Below, in pieces: positions 1-6,075 of a stretch of DNA of 6,293 bases. This DNA is from Gorillibacterium sp. GTDB lineage: Bacteria > Bacillota > Bacilli > Paenibacillales > NBRC-103111. Every line of letters begins with the position of its first letter. The stretch's first letter is position 1. Where the stretch lies: assembly GCA_023511325.1 (NCBI GenBank), contig JAIMBU010000168.1:1-6293 (forward strand), in the 5' to 3' direction. The notes beneath the pieces were generated by a model, which was given only the letters and a program-made list of their open reading frames with translations, did not search any database and had not been told where the DNA came from. The position numbers and the translations under genes were made by a program.

Positions 1-32
1 GAAAACAGGTGACATTTTATTGAGTTTGTTTT

Positions 33-788
33 CTATAACACAGAAAAGTAAGCACTAGACTTGTTCACTAAAGTCGGCATATCCAGATCAAATCCTGTTC
101 CGTAGATGGAAGAAGGAGAACCACAAAGTGCAATCGGCTGAGACTCAGACTCTGTTTCCGACCAGGCCGCATTCAGGGTTTTTGAAAGCAGGAGAAGCGA
201 AGACCTAGCAGGTCCAATTAAATAGTCTCTGTGGATATTTATGTTGAACCCCTGGTTTCGCAATTGCCGAGCATAACGAATCGTTTCAATTAAGGAGCTA
301 CCAAAGACCGGGTGAATATGCCGTGTATCAGCCCTTTCCTTCTGAGGCCAAGTATTTGAGCTGGTTTTTACGGTTTTACGATAATTGTGAGTTGTTGATA
401 GTTCGGCTCCGACCGCAATGCCGAGGGTATGTTGTATTTGCACCAGTTCTGCTAAGGATTTTCCCTGTAGCCTGGCGCTCATATCCAATAAAGCCATTTG
501 GACAACTTCCAGTTGATTTTGTTGCCAGCTAGAGCCTGCGCGGCGGACGATAGCCATGGCTTCGTCAAGGGAATGCTTGCTTATGTCTCGCAGGAAGGCT
601 CCCCATTTAATCAGATCCACCGCTTTTGTATTGGCTGACATGATGCATTCTCCCCAGCCCATCTCTTCCCCGCAGGTAAGCTTCAAAATACCATATCGGC
701 AGTTACCGAGTTTTCCCACTTCATTATAAAAGCATTGGGGTTCATCAAATGCAAAAAGTTCAATTTGAGATAGCTTGCGTTCATTCAT
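33..788 (-). CDS. Short protein resembling the enolase-superfamily N-terminal domain, no catalytic barrel seen
   Basis: The 251-aa product looks like an enolase-superfamily capping domain at its N-terminal end. A GWGE motif at residues 44-47 and a stretch around 96-116 (ALLDMSARLQGKSLAEL) match the pattern seen in mandelate racemase/muconate-lactonizing relatives (typically AALDMAxWDLxGK). Family members are usually 350-400 aa, with a C-terminal barrel carrying a Lys motif and three acidic metal ligands. Here only about 130 residues follow the capping-like part, and I see neither the Lys motif nor the ligand series, so catalysis is doubtful. The start is well supported: AGGGAGGGA lies 7 bases upstream, and the ATG overlaps the TGA of the preceding gene (ATGA), implying translational coupling. 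The TAG stop is followed by a few open codons to the window edge, so late truncation is possible. The family call rests on short motifs only. It could be a non-enzymatic descendant, a decaying gene, or a chance resemblance. Confidence 0.6.
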   Translation of the reverse strand: MNERKLSQIELFAFDEPQCFYNEVGKLGNCRYGILKLTCGEEMGWGECIMSANTKAVDLIKWGAFLRDISKHSLDEAMAIVRRAGSSWQQNQLEVVQMALLDMSARLQGKSLAELVQIQHTLGIAVGAELSTTHNYRKTVKTSSNTWPQKERADTRHIHPVFGSSLIETIRYARQLRNQGFNINIHRDYLIGPARSSLLLLSKTLNAAWSETESESQPIALCGSPSSIYGTGFDLDMPTLVNKSSAYFSVL

Positions 789-1216
789 AAGGCCGTCCCT
801 CCCTGAGGTTTAATCGGCTGAAGACTAATTTTATGGACCATTTTGACCTTTTCTATAAAAGCAAGGAATTCCTGTTCGTTGTCACATACCCCGGTATGCT
901 CAAGCCATAATGAATATTTCTTTTTATGAATAACGGAGATGTGCAATGGATATGCATTTCGGGATTTCATTAAGTACCAGCCGGATCGAGCCCCTTTCCA
1001 CGGATGCCGGAGCCCGATTGCAAGTGGTAAACGTACTCGTGTAGACCAATCCTTGTTCTTTTGTACTTCCCGCATGCTCTGATATACCCCATATACAACA
1101 GCCGTGTCCAAGCAGTCCACCCAAGAGGAATATCCGGCACTACGGCATTGGCGGGAAATCTCCGCTTTATTTGTCCCAAACCAGTATCCCACAACATGTC
1201 TATGTTCGTTTTCCAT
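785..1216 (-). CDS. Uncharacterised protein, first gene behind the c-di-AMP riboswitch; true start probably upstream
   Basis: I do not recognise this family. From the ATG at 1216 the product is 143 aa, rich in Trp, Tyr and basic residues, with no signal peptide or clear membrane span; the Lys-rich C-terminal third looks soluble. It is the first gene after the riboswitch and terminator, and its TGA overlaps the next gene's ATG. The ATG at 1216 has only a poorly placed GGAG. The same frame stays open upstream to a TAA at 1328-1330, and those codons read like protein (for example LLDPLSLSYLWYGALWY directly before the Met). They contain no ATG, GTG or TTG, but an ATA codon at 1298-1300 lies 9 bases after a GAGG (1310-1313). 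Starting there would give a 171-aa protein beginning (M)KNYFLGSHKALLDPL. Either a non-canonical start is used, or the start codon has been lost, or the ORF really begins at 1216. That the ORF is coding is supported by coupling and context; its function is unknown. Confidence 0.6.
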   Translation of the reverse strand: MENEHRHVVGYWFGTNKAEISRQCRSAGYSSWVDCLDTAVVYGVYQSMREVQKNKDWSTRVRLPLAIGLRHPWKGARSGWYLMKSRNAYPLHISVIHKKKYSLWLEHTGVCDNEQEFLAFIEKVKMVHKISLQPIKPQGGTAL

Positions 1217-1360
1217 ATACCAGAGGGCTCCATACCATAAGTAACTAAGACTGAGCGGGTCCAGTAACGCTTTGTGAGATCCAAGAAAATAGTTTTTTAT
1301 GTGTTTGCGCCTCGGTTGTACCTGAGATTACACCATCTTAAATAACGATCAAATGCAGAC

Positions 1361-1405
1361 AAAAAGGAAACCATAAGCAGAGGAGGGCCTCAGCTTACGG
1401 TTTCC
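1361..1405 (-). terminator. Riboswitch-associated intrinsic terminator
   Basis: Read on the minus strand, GGAAACCGTAAGC (1405-1393) pairs with GCTTATGGTTTCC (1378-1366), giving 13 pairs including one G-U. After a single mismatch the stem continues with 4 further pairs (1388-1391 with 1380-1383) around a four-base loop. It is followed directly by TTTTT (1365-1361). The opposite strand has no T-tract, so the terminator works leftward. It lies between the riboswitch aptamer and the first gene, the normal place for an expression platform in which c-di-AMP binding favours termination. Confidence 0.88.
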
Positions 1406-1460
1406 TGCGCTGTATTAAAGAATACCTAGCGCAAAAACGCATGCAGGTGTAAGGTCTCTC

Positions 1461-1610
1461 TTCAAACGCTTACGAGGTTAGCTGTCGGATTCGGGCCGTG
1501 AGAGTCGCCCTACCGGAGGAGACCTTACCTGTCTCCTTCGGATTCACCCCAGTGGCTTTGCAGCCATTTGGTTCCCCCGCTTCCCGCTAGACGGGAATTC
1601 AGCGTACGTT
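1461..1610 (-). promoter_or_regulatory. ydaO/yuaA-type cyclic di-AMP riboswitch aptamer
   Basis: On the minus strand the conserved blocks of the ydaO-yuaA class appear in order: GGGGGAACC (1578-1570), TGGGGTGAATCC (1551-1540), TAGGGCGACTCTCA (1512-1499), and CCCGAATCC...AGCTAACCTCGTAAGCG (1495-1467). The closing helix P1 is ACGCT (1605-1601) with AGCGT (1470-1466). A variable internal hairpin GGAGAC/GTCTCC lies between the second and third blocks. RNAs of this class bind c-di-AMP and usually turn expression off when it is high; they often control potassium transport, osmolyte uptake or cell-wall enzymes. Here the RNA points away from kdpDE and toward the two minus-strand genes, with an intrinsic terminator about 60 bases past P1. 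I found no strong minus-strand promoter. The region 1667-1702 holds only weak candidates, such as TTGCCC with a 16-base spacer to TAACTT. Confidence 0.95.
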
Positions 1611-1765
1611 TAAAAGGAATCATACTCGGAGTTCCTTCGTTTGTAAAAAAGCAAGGTTGCCGCTAAAAGTTAACAATAGGGCATAATCGGGCAAAAAATG
1701 AAGATAATCTTACTGAAGCTCGTTTTATGCTTTATTTTTCTACTCAATGCGCTTACTTGTTGCAT

Positions 1766-1847
1766 TCTTAACAGGATCTTAATCGACCACAAAACATTCT
1801 TATGCTTTCTTAATATCTTCTGGAGTGAATCTTAATATAATCTTAAT
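1766..1847 (+). promoter_or_regulatory. Six-half-site operator array of OmpR/PhoB type upstream of kdpD
   Basis: TCTTAAT-like heptamers begin at 1766 (TCTTAAC), 1777 (TCTTAAT), 1798 (TCTTATG), 1808 (TCTTAAT), 1830 (TCTTAAT) and 1841 (TCTTAAT). They form three pairs spaced 11, 10 and 11 bases, and the pairs repeat every 32 bases, so all six lie on roughly one face of the helix. Tandem direct repeats with about 11-bp spacing are how OmpR/PhoB-family dimers bind. The last half-site occupies the position expected for the -35 box of the kdpD promoter, where no TTGACA-like sequence is present. KdpE is the obvious candidate binder, but nothing in the sequence proves which regulator it is. Confidence 0.7.
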
Positions 1848-1867
1848 GCTCCAGTCGAAGTTATAAT
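1839..1867 (+). promoter_or_regulatory. kdpDE promoter, activator-type
   Basis: A perfect -10 hexamer TATAAT lies at 1862-1867. The -35 window at 17-base spacing (1839-1844) reads AATCTT, a poor match to TTGACA, and overlaps the last operator half-site. This suggests a promoter that needs a bound activator in place of a -35 contact. Transcription would start near 1874, leaving a 5' leader of about 55-75 bases before kdpD. Confidence 0.6.
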
Positions 1868-1928
1868 ACGATGCTGATATTGCCCATGATATACTAACAA
1901 CTAAAAGCAGCCACTAAAACAAAGATCA

Positions 1929-4646
1929 ATGGAAAGCAGGCTTGAGATGGCAGAAAAACCAATCGAAGCCGGGTCCATGTTCAAGCAGATTACTGGCATA
2001 CCGGCAGAAAAAAGACCAGGCAAGCTGAAAATTTTTATCGGATACGCGCCGGGCGTCGGCAAGACCTGTGCGATGCTGAGCGCTGGCCATGAAGGGAAAA
2101 TAGATGGGGTAGATGTGGTCGCCGGATATATTGAACCCCATGCTCGGCCGGATGCAGCGGCTCTCCTTAAAGGTCTGGAACTGTTACCCTATACGGAAAA
2201 TTCCAGTGATGGGCGCAGCTTTAAAGAATTTGACCTGGATCGTGCGCTTCAAAGAAGACCCGACCTTATTCTGGTGGACGATTTAGCTCATGCCAATGCG
2301 GCAGGATGCCGTCACAAGAAAAGATATCAGGATGTGGAGGAGCTTCTACGAGCAGGAATTCATGTGTATACGACGATTAATGTTCAGCAGATTGAAAGTC
2401 TGGCTGATATTGTTTCCTCCATTACTGGGTTGTCTGTGCATGATCGCATTCCGGACAGCGTATTTGAAAGTGCCGATCAGGTGGAACTGGTCGATATTGA
2501 ACCTGATGCTTTGATCGACCGTTTGATCAAGGGGGAAATCTATCATAATCAGGAGACGGAAAGAACCTATACGCATTTATTTACGAAAGAGAAGCTGAAT
2601 GCATTGCGTGAAATTGCTTTGCGCAAAACAGCAAGTCAGCTGAACCGAATTGCGGAGCAAATCAGTGCACAGGTGAAAAGGAATGAATACGATACAAAAG
2701 ACCATATTCTGGTCTGCCTGTCTTCGGCCGCTTCCAATAAAAAAGTGATCCGAGCAGCGGCGAGGATGGCTGAGGTTTATCACGGCTACTTCACGGCACT
2801 GTTTGTGGAAACACCAGAAACCAAACAATTAACACCAAAAAACAATGCAGGACTAAAGGAAAACCTGAGACTGGCCGAGCAACTGGGCGCACAAATAGCG
2901 ACGGTGTATGGAGAGGACGTTCCAGGACAGATTGCCGAATATGTCAAAACGAGCCGTGTATCGAAGATCGTCTTGGGCCGCTCGCCCCGCAAAAAGCGAG
3001 GATTCTCAAAATCCACGGTGGTTGATAAACTAATCGCCTTAGTACCCAATATTGAGACGTATATTATTCCCTATACGGAGCCTACGCTTCATCGAAGAAT
3101 GTCCTTATACCAGAAATCTCCCATGTTTTCGCTGGCCGATATGTCCAAGACCGCTTCTATTCTGGCTGTTTGTACGCTCATTGGAATCTGGTTCAACTAT
3201 CTAGAATTTAAAGAAGCGAACATTATCACGGTATATATTTTGGGTGTTCTTCTAAACGCAATGGTTACCAAAGGGAAACTGTATAGCGTCGTTTCGTCAA
3301 TTATGACTGTGCTTGTGTTCAATTACTTCTTTACCGAGCCTTATTATTCCTTGCAGGTGTATGATTCAAATTATCCGGTTACCTTTCTGGTGATGCTGGT
3401 GGCTTCTTTCATCATGAGCACGCTGACCATGCGGGTAAGGGAGCAAGCTCGTCAATCCGCACAGAAAGCCTACCGTACAGAGGTGCTTCTGGAGACGAGC
3501 CGGAAATTGCAGCAGGCAAAGGACCTCTCAGCCATTATTGATGAAACGGCGCATCAGATGGTGAAGCTGTTGGATAGAACAATCATTTTCTATTCCATTA
3601 GGCAAGATGCACTATGCGCGCCGTTGATTTTTCCTAAGAAAGAATCGACGGTCGTTCCGCAGGTCTATACAGGAGAGAAGGAACGTGCGATAGCGGAGTG
3701 GGTGCTGAAAAACAATAAACGCGCGGGGGCGACCACGAATACTTTTTCCGGTGCTCACTGCCTGTATCATGCGGTGCGCGGAGGGGATACGGTTTTTGCA
3801 GTGGCGGCTATTGTCATGGATCAGGAGGAACCTCTGGAGGTATTTGAAAAAAGTCTGATGATTGCCATGCTGGGAGAATGCGCGCTGGCATGGGAGAAGG
3901 AAAGGCTGAACGAAAAGCAGAAGGAAATCTACATGCAGATCCAGCAGGAGCAGCTTCGCGCCAATTTGCTCCGGGCGATTTCCCATGATTTGCGCACTCC
4001 TCTTACCAGCATTTCCGGCAATGCGGGGATTCTCATCGGTAACTTCGAGGTGCTGAGCGAGGAACAGAAAAAGGGTCTCTATACGGATATCTATGACGAT
4101 TCCATATGGCTGATCCATTTGGTGGAGAACCTGCTTTCCATCAGTCGGATTGAAAACGGCACTTTAAATCTGAATCTGCAGGCGGAATTAATCGAGGATG
4201 TCATCTCAGAAGCCCTGCAGCATGTAAATCGCAACAGCGAGAAACATATCATCCAAACGGTATTGGACGACGAATTGCTTATGGCCCGAATGGATTCGCG
4301 GCTTATTGTTCAGGTTCTGATCAATCTTGTGGATAACGCTATCAAGTACACCCAATGTGGATCGCGCATCATGCTTTCGGCAAGGCGTGATAAGCATCTG
4401 GTGGTTGTGGAAGTGTCCGATGATGGCCCGGGTATCGAAGAAGCAGCCAAAGCCAGACTGTTTGAAATGTTCTATACCGCGAATAATAGCCGTGGGGACG
4501 GGCGTCGCGGCTTAGGGCTGGGGCTTTCTCTGTGCAAATCGATTGTAAATGCCCATGGGGGCACTATTGGTGTCAGAGACCATTTTCCGCAGGGGACAGT
4601 ATTTTATTTTACCCTGCAGGCTGAGGAGGTAAGTGTTTATGAATAG
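1929..4646 (+). CDS. kdpD: KdpD, potassium/c-di-AMP-responsive sensor histidine kinase
   Basis: Full-length KdpD, 905 aa (the E. coli protein is about 890). It is a membrane sensor kinase that phosphorylates KdpE and controls high-affinity K+ uptake. Domains in order: KdpD N-terminal ATPase-like domain (about 30-235) with Walker A GYAPGVGKT (38-46) and Walker B LILVDD (113-118); a USP-like domain (about 255-385); four closely spaced membrane segments (about 409-501), followed by Arg-rich residues; a GAF-like region (about 510-660); HisKA with phosphoacceptor His686 in SHDLRTP; and an ATPase domain with N-box Asn803, DDGPG (831-835) and GLGLGL (861-866). All kinase motifs are intact. Position 118 is Asp where KdpD proteins usually have Glu (DELAH). 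In the USP domain, SSA (265-267) and FTALF (288-292) are 20 residues apart, close to the staphylococcal c-di-AMP motif SxS-X20-FTAxY. The ATG at 1947 (residue 7) has the better-placed ribosome site (AGCAGG, 6 bases upstream), so the protein may start at MAEKP. Confidence 0.97.
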   Translation: MESRLEMAEKPIEAGSMFKQITGIPAEKRPGKLKIFIGYAPGVGKTCAMLSAGHEGKIDGVDVVAGYIEPHARPDAAALLKGLELLPYTENSSDGRSFKEFDLDRALQRRPDLILVDDLAHANAAGCRHKKRYQDVEELLRAGIHVYTTINVQQIESLADIVSSITGLSVHDRIPDSVFESADQVELVDIEPDALIDRLIKGEIYHNQETERTYTHLFTKEKLNALREIALRKTASQLNRIAEQISAQVKRNEYDTKDHILVCLSSAASNKKVIRAAARMAEVYHGYFTALFVETPETKQLTPKNNAGLKENLRLAEQLGAQIATVYGEDVPGQIAEYVKTSRVSKIVLGRSPRKKRGFSKSTVVDKLIALVPNIETYIIPYTEPTLHRRMSLYQKSPMFSLADMSKTASILAVCTLIGIWFNYLEFKEANIITVYILGVLLNAMVTKGKLYSVVSSIMTVLVFNYFFTEPYYSLQVYDSNYPVTFLVMLVASFIMSTLTMRVREQARQSAQKAYRTEVLLETSRKLQQAKDLSAIIDETAHQMVKLLDRTIIFYSIRQDALCAPLIFPKKESTVVPQVYTGEKERAIAEWVLKNNKRAGATTNTFSGAHCLYHAVRGGDTVFAVAAIVMDQEEPLEVFEKSLMIAMLGECALAWEKERLNEKQKEIYMQIQQEQLRANLLRAISHDLRTPLTSISGNAGILIGNFEVLSEEQKKGLYTDIYDDSIWLIHLVENLLSISRIENGTLNLNLQAELIEDVISEALQHVNRNSEKHIIQTVLDDELLMARMDSRLIVQVLINLVDNAIKYTQCGSRIMLSARRDKHLVVVEVSDDGPGIEEAAKARLFEMFYTANNSRGDGRRGLGLGLSLCKSIVNAHGGTIGVRDHFPQGTVFYFTLQAEEVSVYE

Positions 4647-5346
4647 CCCTTTTATTCTTGTCGTAGAGGATGACAAGCCCATCCGCAATCTGATAACGAC
4701 CACTCTGGAGACGCAAGGGTATAAATATCACACGGCGGAAACAGGCCATGCCTCGATTATTGAAGCGGTATCCAGACAACCGGATCTGATAATTCTGGAT
4801 TTGGGACTGCCCGATATGGATGGGGTGGATATTATAAAAAAGGTACGGACATGGTCCAATATACCGATTATTGTTGTTAGCGCGCGCAGTGAGGACCGGG
4901 ATAAAATCGAGGCGCTGGATGCGGGCGCAGACGACTATTTGACAAAGCCCTTCAGCGTGGAAGAACTGTTGGCAAGACTGCGGGTCAGTTTGCGACGAAT
5001 TCGAAATGACAGTGATAAGCTCCTGAAGGATGCTTCCAGTTTTACCAATGGACATTTAAAAATTGATTATGCAGCGGGATGCGTGTGGATGGGAGAAGAA
5101 GAAATTCACCTGACGCCAAGCGAGTATAAGCTTTTATGCCTGCTGGCAAAGAATGTGGGCAAAGTGTTGACCCATAATAATATCCTGCATGAGATCTGGG
5201 GCAACAATCCCTACGATGTCTCCGCCCTGCGCGTATTTATGGCCACCCTGCGAAAAAAAATAGAAAAAACATCCTCAGAGCCTAAATATATTCAAACGCA
5301 TATTGGAATCGGTTACCGGATGCTACAGGTGGGTGATGGCGGTTAA
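4639..5346 (+). CDS. kdpE: KdpE, OmpR-family response regulator
   Basis: Partner of KdpD; a cytoplasmic DNA-binding regulator, 235 aa, the usual length for the family. Numbering is from the ATG at 4639. The receiver domain (about 4-118) has the acidic pair Asp11-Asp12, phosphoacceptor Asp54 in ILDLGLPDMDG, Ser81 as the switch residue and Lys103 in LTKPF. The C-terminal winged helix (about 133-232) shows the typical LTPSEYKLLCLLAKN start and the closing YIQTHIGIGYRM segment. All key residues are present. Start choice: GAGGAGG (4623-4629) lies 9 bases before this ATG but only 3 bases before an in-frame GTG at 4633. The ATG lies inside the end of kdpD, an 8-base overlap that implies coupled translation and balanced amounts of the two proteins. 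By family it would act on kdpFABC, which is not in this window. The half-site arrays before kdpD and before the two downstream genes are candidate local targets. Confidence 0.96.
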   Translation: MNSPFILVVEDDKPIRNLITTTLETQGYKYHTAETGHASIIEAVSRQPDLIILDLGLPDMDGVDIIKKVRTWSNIPIIVVSARSEDRDKIEALDAGADDYLTKPFSVEELLARLRVSLRRIRNDSDKLLKDASSFTNGHLKIDYAAGCVWMGEEEIHLTPSEYKLLCLLAKNVGKVLTHNNILHEIWGNNPYDVSALRVFMATLRKKIEKTSSEPKYIQTHIGIGYRMLQVGDGG

Positions 5347-5373
5347 ACTCTCTGAAAACGATTCGATTTCAGC

Positions 5374-5410
5374 AACCATGCTCCTTTTGGAGCATGGTTT
5401 ATTTGTGTTG
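5374..5410 (+). terminator. Intrinsic terminator of kdpDE
   Basis: A perfect 11-bp stem AACCATGCTCC (5374-5384) with GGAGCATGGTT (5389-5399), around a TTTT loop, is followed by the T-rich TATTTGTGTT. It begins 27 bases after the kdpE stop and separates kdpDE from the next gene, which has its own promoter. The tail is not a pure T-run, so some readthrough is possible. Confidence 0.85.
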
Positions 5411-5417
5411 AGCGGAA

Positions 5418-5483
5418 TCTTAAGATGATCTTTATCCTTTCGGGCAAACTCTAATCCTAAGCTAATGGCAGAAGTGTTACGCT
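5418..5483 (+). promoter_or_regulatory. Promoter/operator with four TAAT-type half-sites before the small membrane protein gene
   Basis: Half-sites, aligned on their TAAT core, begin at 5418 (TCTTAAG), 5429 (TCTTTAT), 5449 (CTCTAAT) and 5460 (AGCTAAT): two pairs with 11-base spacing whose starts are 31 bases apart. A weak -10-like TACGCT lies at 5478-5483. About 50 bases of this region (5428-5476) align with 5955-6004, with roughly 38 of 50 columns identical by hand count, including ATCCTTTC, TCTAATCCT, TAATG and CAGA. The layout is the same as in the kdpD promoter array, which points to one shared response regulator. No good -35 is visible. Confidence 0.6.
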
Positions 5484-5592
5484 AGTTCTCGGAAGCAACA
5501 AGGATAAGCGGTTGGGCATGAACATTGCATTGCCCGTTAATCCGTTTCTTCCATTAAGCTGTAGCGGAGTGATGAGGAAAGAGGAGATGGAA

Positions 5593-5961
5593 ATGATGAG
5601 AATGTTGGCAGGTGTGGGTCTGATCTCATTGGTGTTAGTGGTGCTGTATTCCGTCAAAAAAATATACGATTATCGCGACCTGCGGATGATGGAAACGACG
5701 GGTTACTATGAAGATTACGATATCTATAAAGCTGCCCAAACGTTTGCTCAGGGAGCGTCTGTCGATGTAATTGAAGAGATGCTGTCAAAAAGCTATGAGT
5801 TTGATCCTAAGCGGATTGAGCAGACGCTGACCTTGGCGCTGCCTGAGCGAAATAATAGCGATGGAGGCTACAGCGCGTTTATCCAAGCTGTAAATCAGGT
5901 GTTGGGAGAAGAGGTTTACAATAAATACTACCATCCGGTGAATAACTTAACGCGATCTTAA
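5593..5961 (+). CDS. Uncharacterised small protein with one N-terminal membrane segment
   Basis: I do not recognise this family. From the ATG at 5593 it is 122 aa: a short N-terminus, one hydrophobic segment (about residues 5-20, LAGVGLISLVLVVLYS), a basic KK boundary, then about 100 mostly polar residues rich in Tyr, Asp and Glu. The Lys residues just after the segment suggest that the bulk of the protein faces the cytoplasm. The hydrophobic segment has no Cys lipobox or signal-peptidase site, so it is probably an anchor. Start choice: GGAG ending at 5586 lies 6 bases before ATG 5593 and 9 before ATG 5596. The frame is also open from a TTG at 5512 and ATGs at 5518, 5572 and 5587, but these extensions place unusual, non-hydrophobic residues before the anchor. 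It has its own promoter after the kdpDE terminator. Its last codons and stop lie inside the operator of the next gene. It is too long for KdpF (about 30 aa) and matches no Kdp subunit. Confidence 0.75.
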   Translation: MMRMLAGVGLISLVLVVLYSVKKIYDYRDLRMMETTGYYEDYDIYKAAQTFAQGASVDVIEEMLSKSYEFDPKRIEQTLTLALPERNNSDGGYSAFIQAVNQVLGEEVYNKYYHPVNNLTRS

Positions 5962-6011
5962 TCCTTTCAAGCAGTATTCTAATCCTGAATTAATGACAGA
6001 CATGATAGGCT
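5945..6011 (+). promoter_or_regulatory. Second copy of the paired half-site promoter, before the last gene
   Basis: Half-sites, aligned on TAAT, begin at 5945 (ACTTAAC), 5956 (TCTTAAT), 5977 (TTCTAAT) and 5988 (AATTAAT), spaced 11, 21 and 11 bases. A -10-like TAGGCT is at 6006-6011, the same distance (15 bases) from the last TAATG as TACGCT in the 5418-5483 copy. The first two half-sites fall within the last codons and TAA stop of the preceding gene. Expected transcription start is near 6018, about 58 bases before the next ATG. Confidence 0.6.
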
Positions 6012-6075
6012 GAACAAGAAGTTACAACTACTATTTATACGGACAGGGGTGTTATCCCAGAAAGAAGGAAGAGAC

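Noticed and set aside
1..33. GAAAACA...TGTTTTC inverted repeat as terminator of the minus-strand operon
   Set aside because: Seven A/T-rich pairs with a loop of about 19 bases and no clear T-tract within the window; too weak to call.
323..532. 69-codon plus-strand frame inside the enolase-like gene
   Set aside because: Antisense shadow of a gene with a strong ribosome site; no promoter or ribosome site of its own.
970..1284. 104-codon minus-strand frame starting MDLTKRYW, overlapping the 785-1216 gene
   Set aside because: No ribosome binding site, low-complexity of protein-like features, and it competes with the frame that is coupled by ATGA to the next gene and reads as better protein upstream.
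1766..1847. Repeated heptamers as a CRISPR array
   Set aside because: Units are 7 bases, spacers about 4 and 14 bases, and they sit at a promoter; this is operator geometry.
1820..1854. CTGGAG/CTCCAG inverted repeat flanking the last operator pair
   Set aside because: Only 6 pairs across a 23-base gap; may be chance, and the direct repeats explain the region better.
3612..4118. 168-codon minus-strand frame within kdpD
   Set aside because: Antisense shadow of the intact KdpD coding region; all kinase motifs are on the plus strand.
4633..4638. GTG at 4633 as kdpE start
   Set aside because: Only 3 bases from GAGGAGG; the ATG at 4639 has normal spacing and gives the usual KdpE N-terminus.
5512..5592. 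Upstream TTG or ATG start for the small membrane protein, giving up to 149 aa
   Set aside because: AAGGA before the TTG is possible, but the strong GAGGAG at 5581-5586 points to the ATGs at 5593/5596, which put the membrane segment right at the N-terminus. Not fully excluded.
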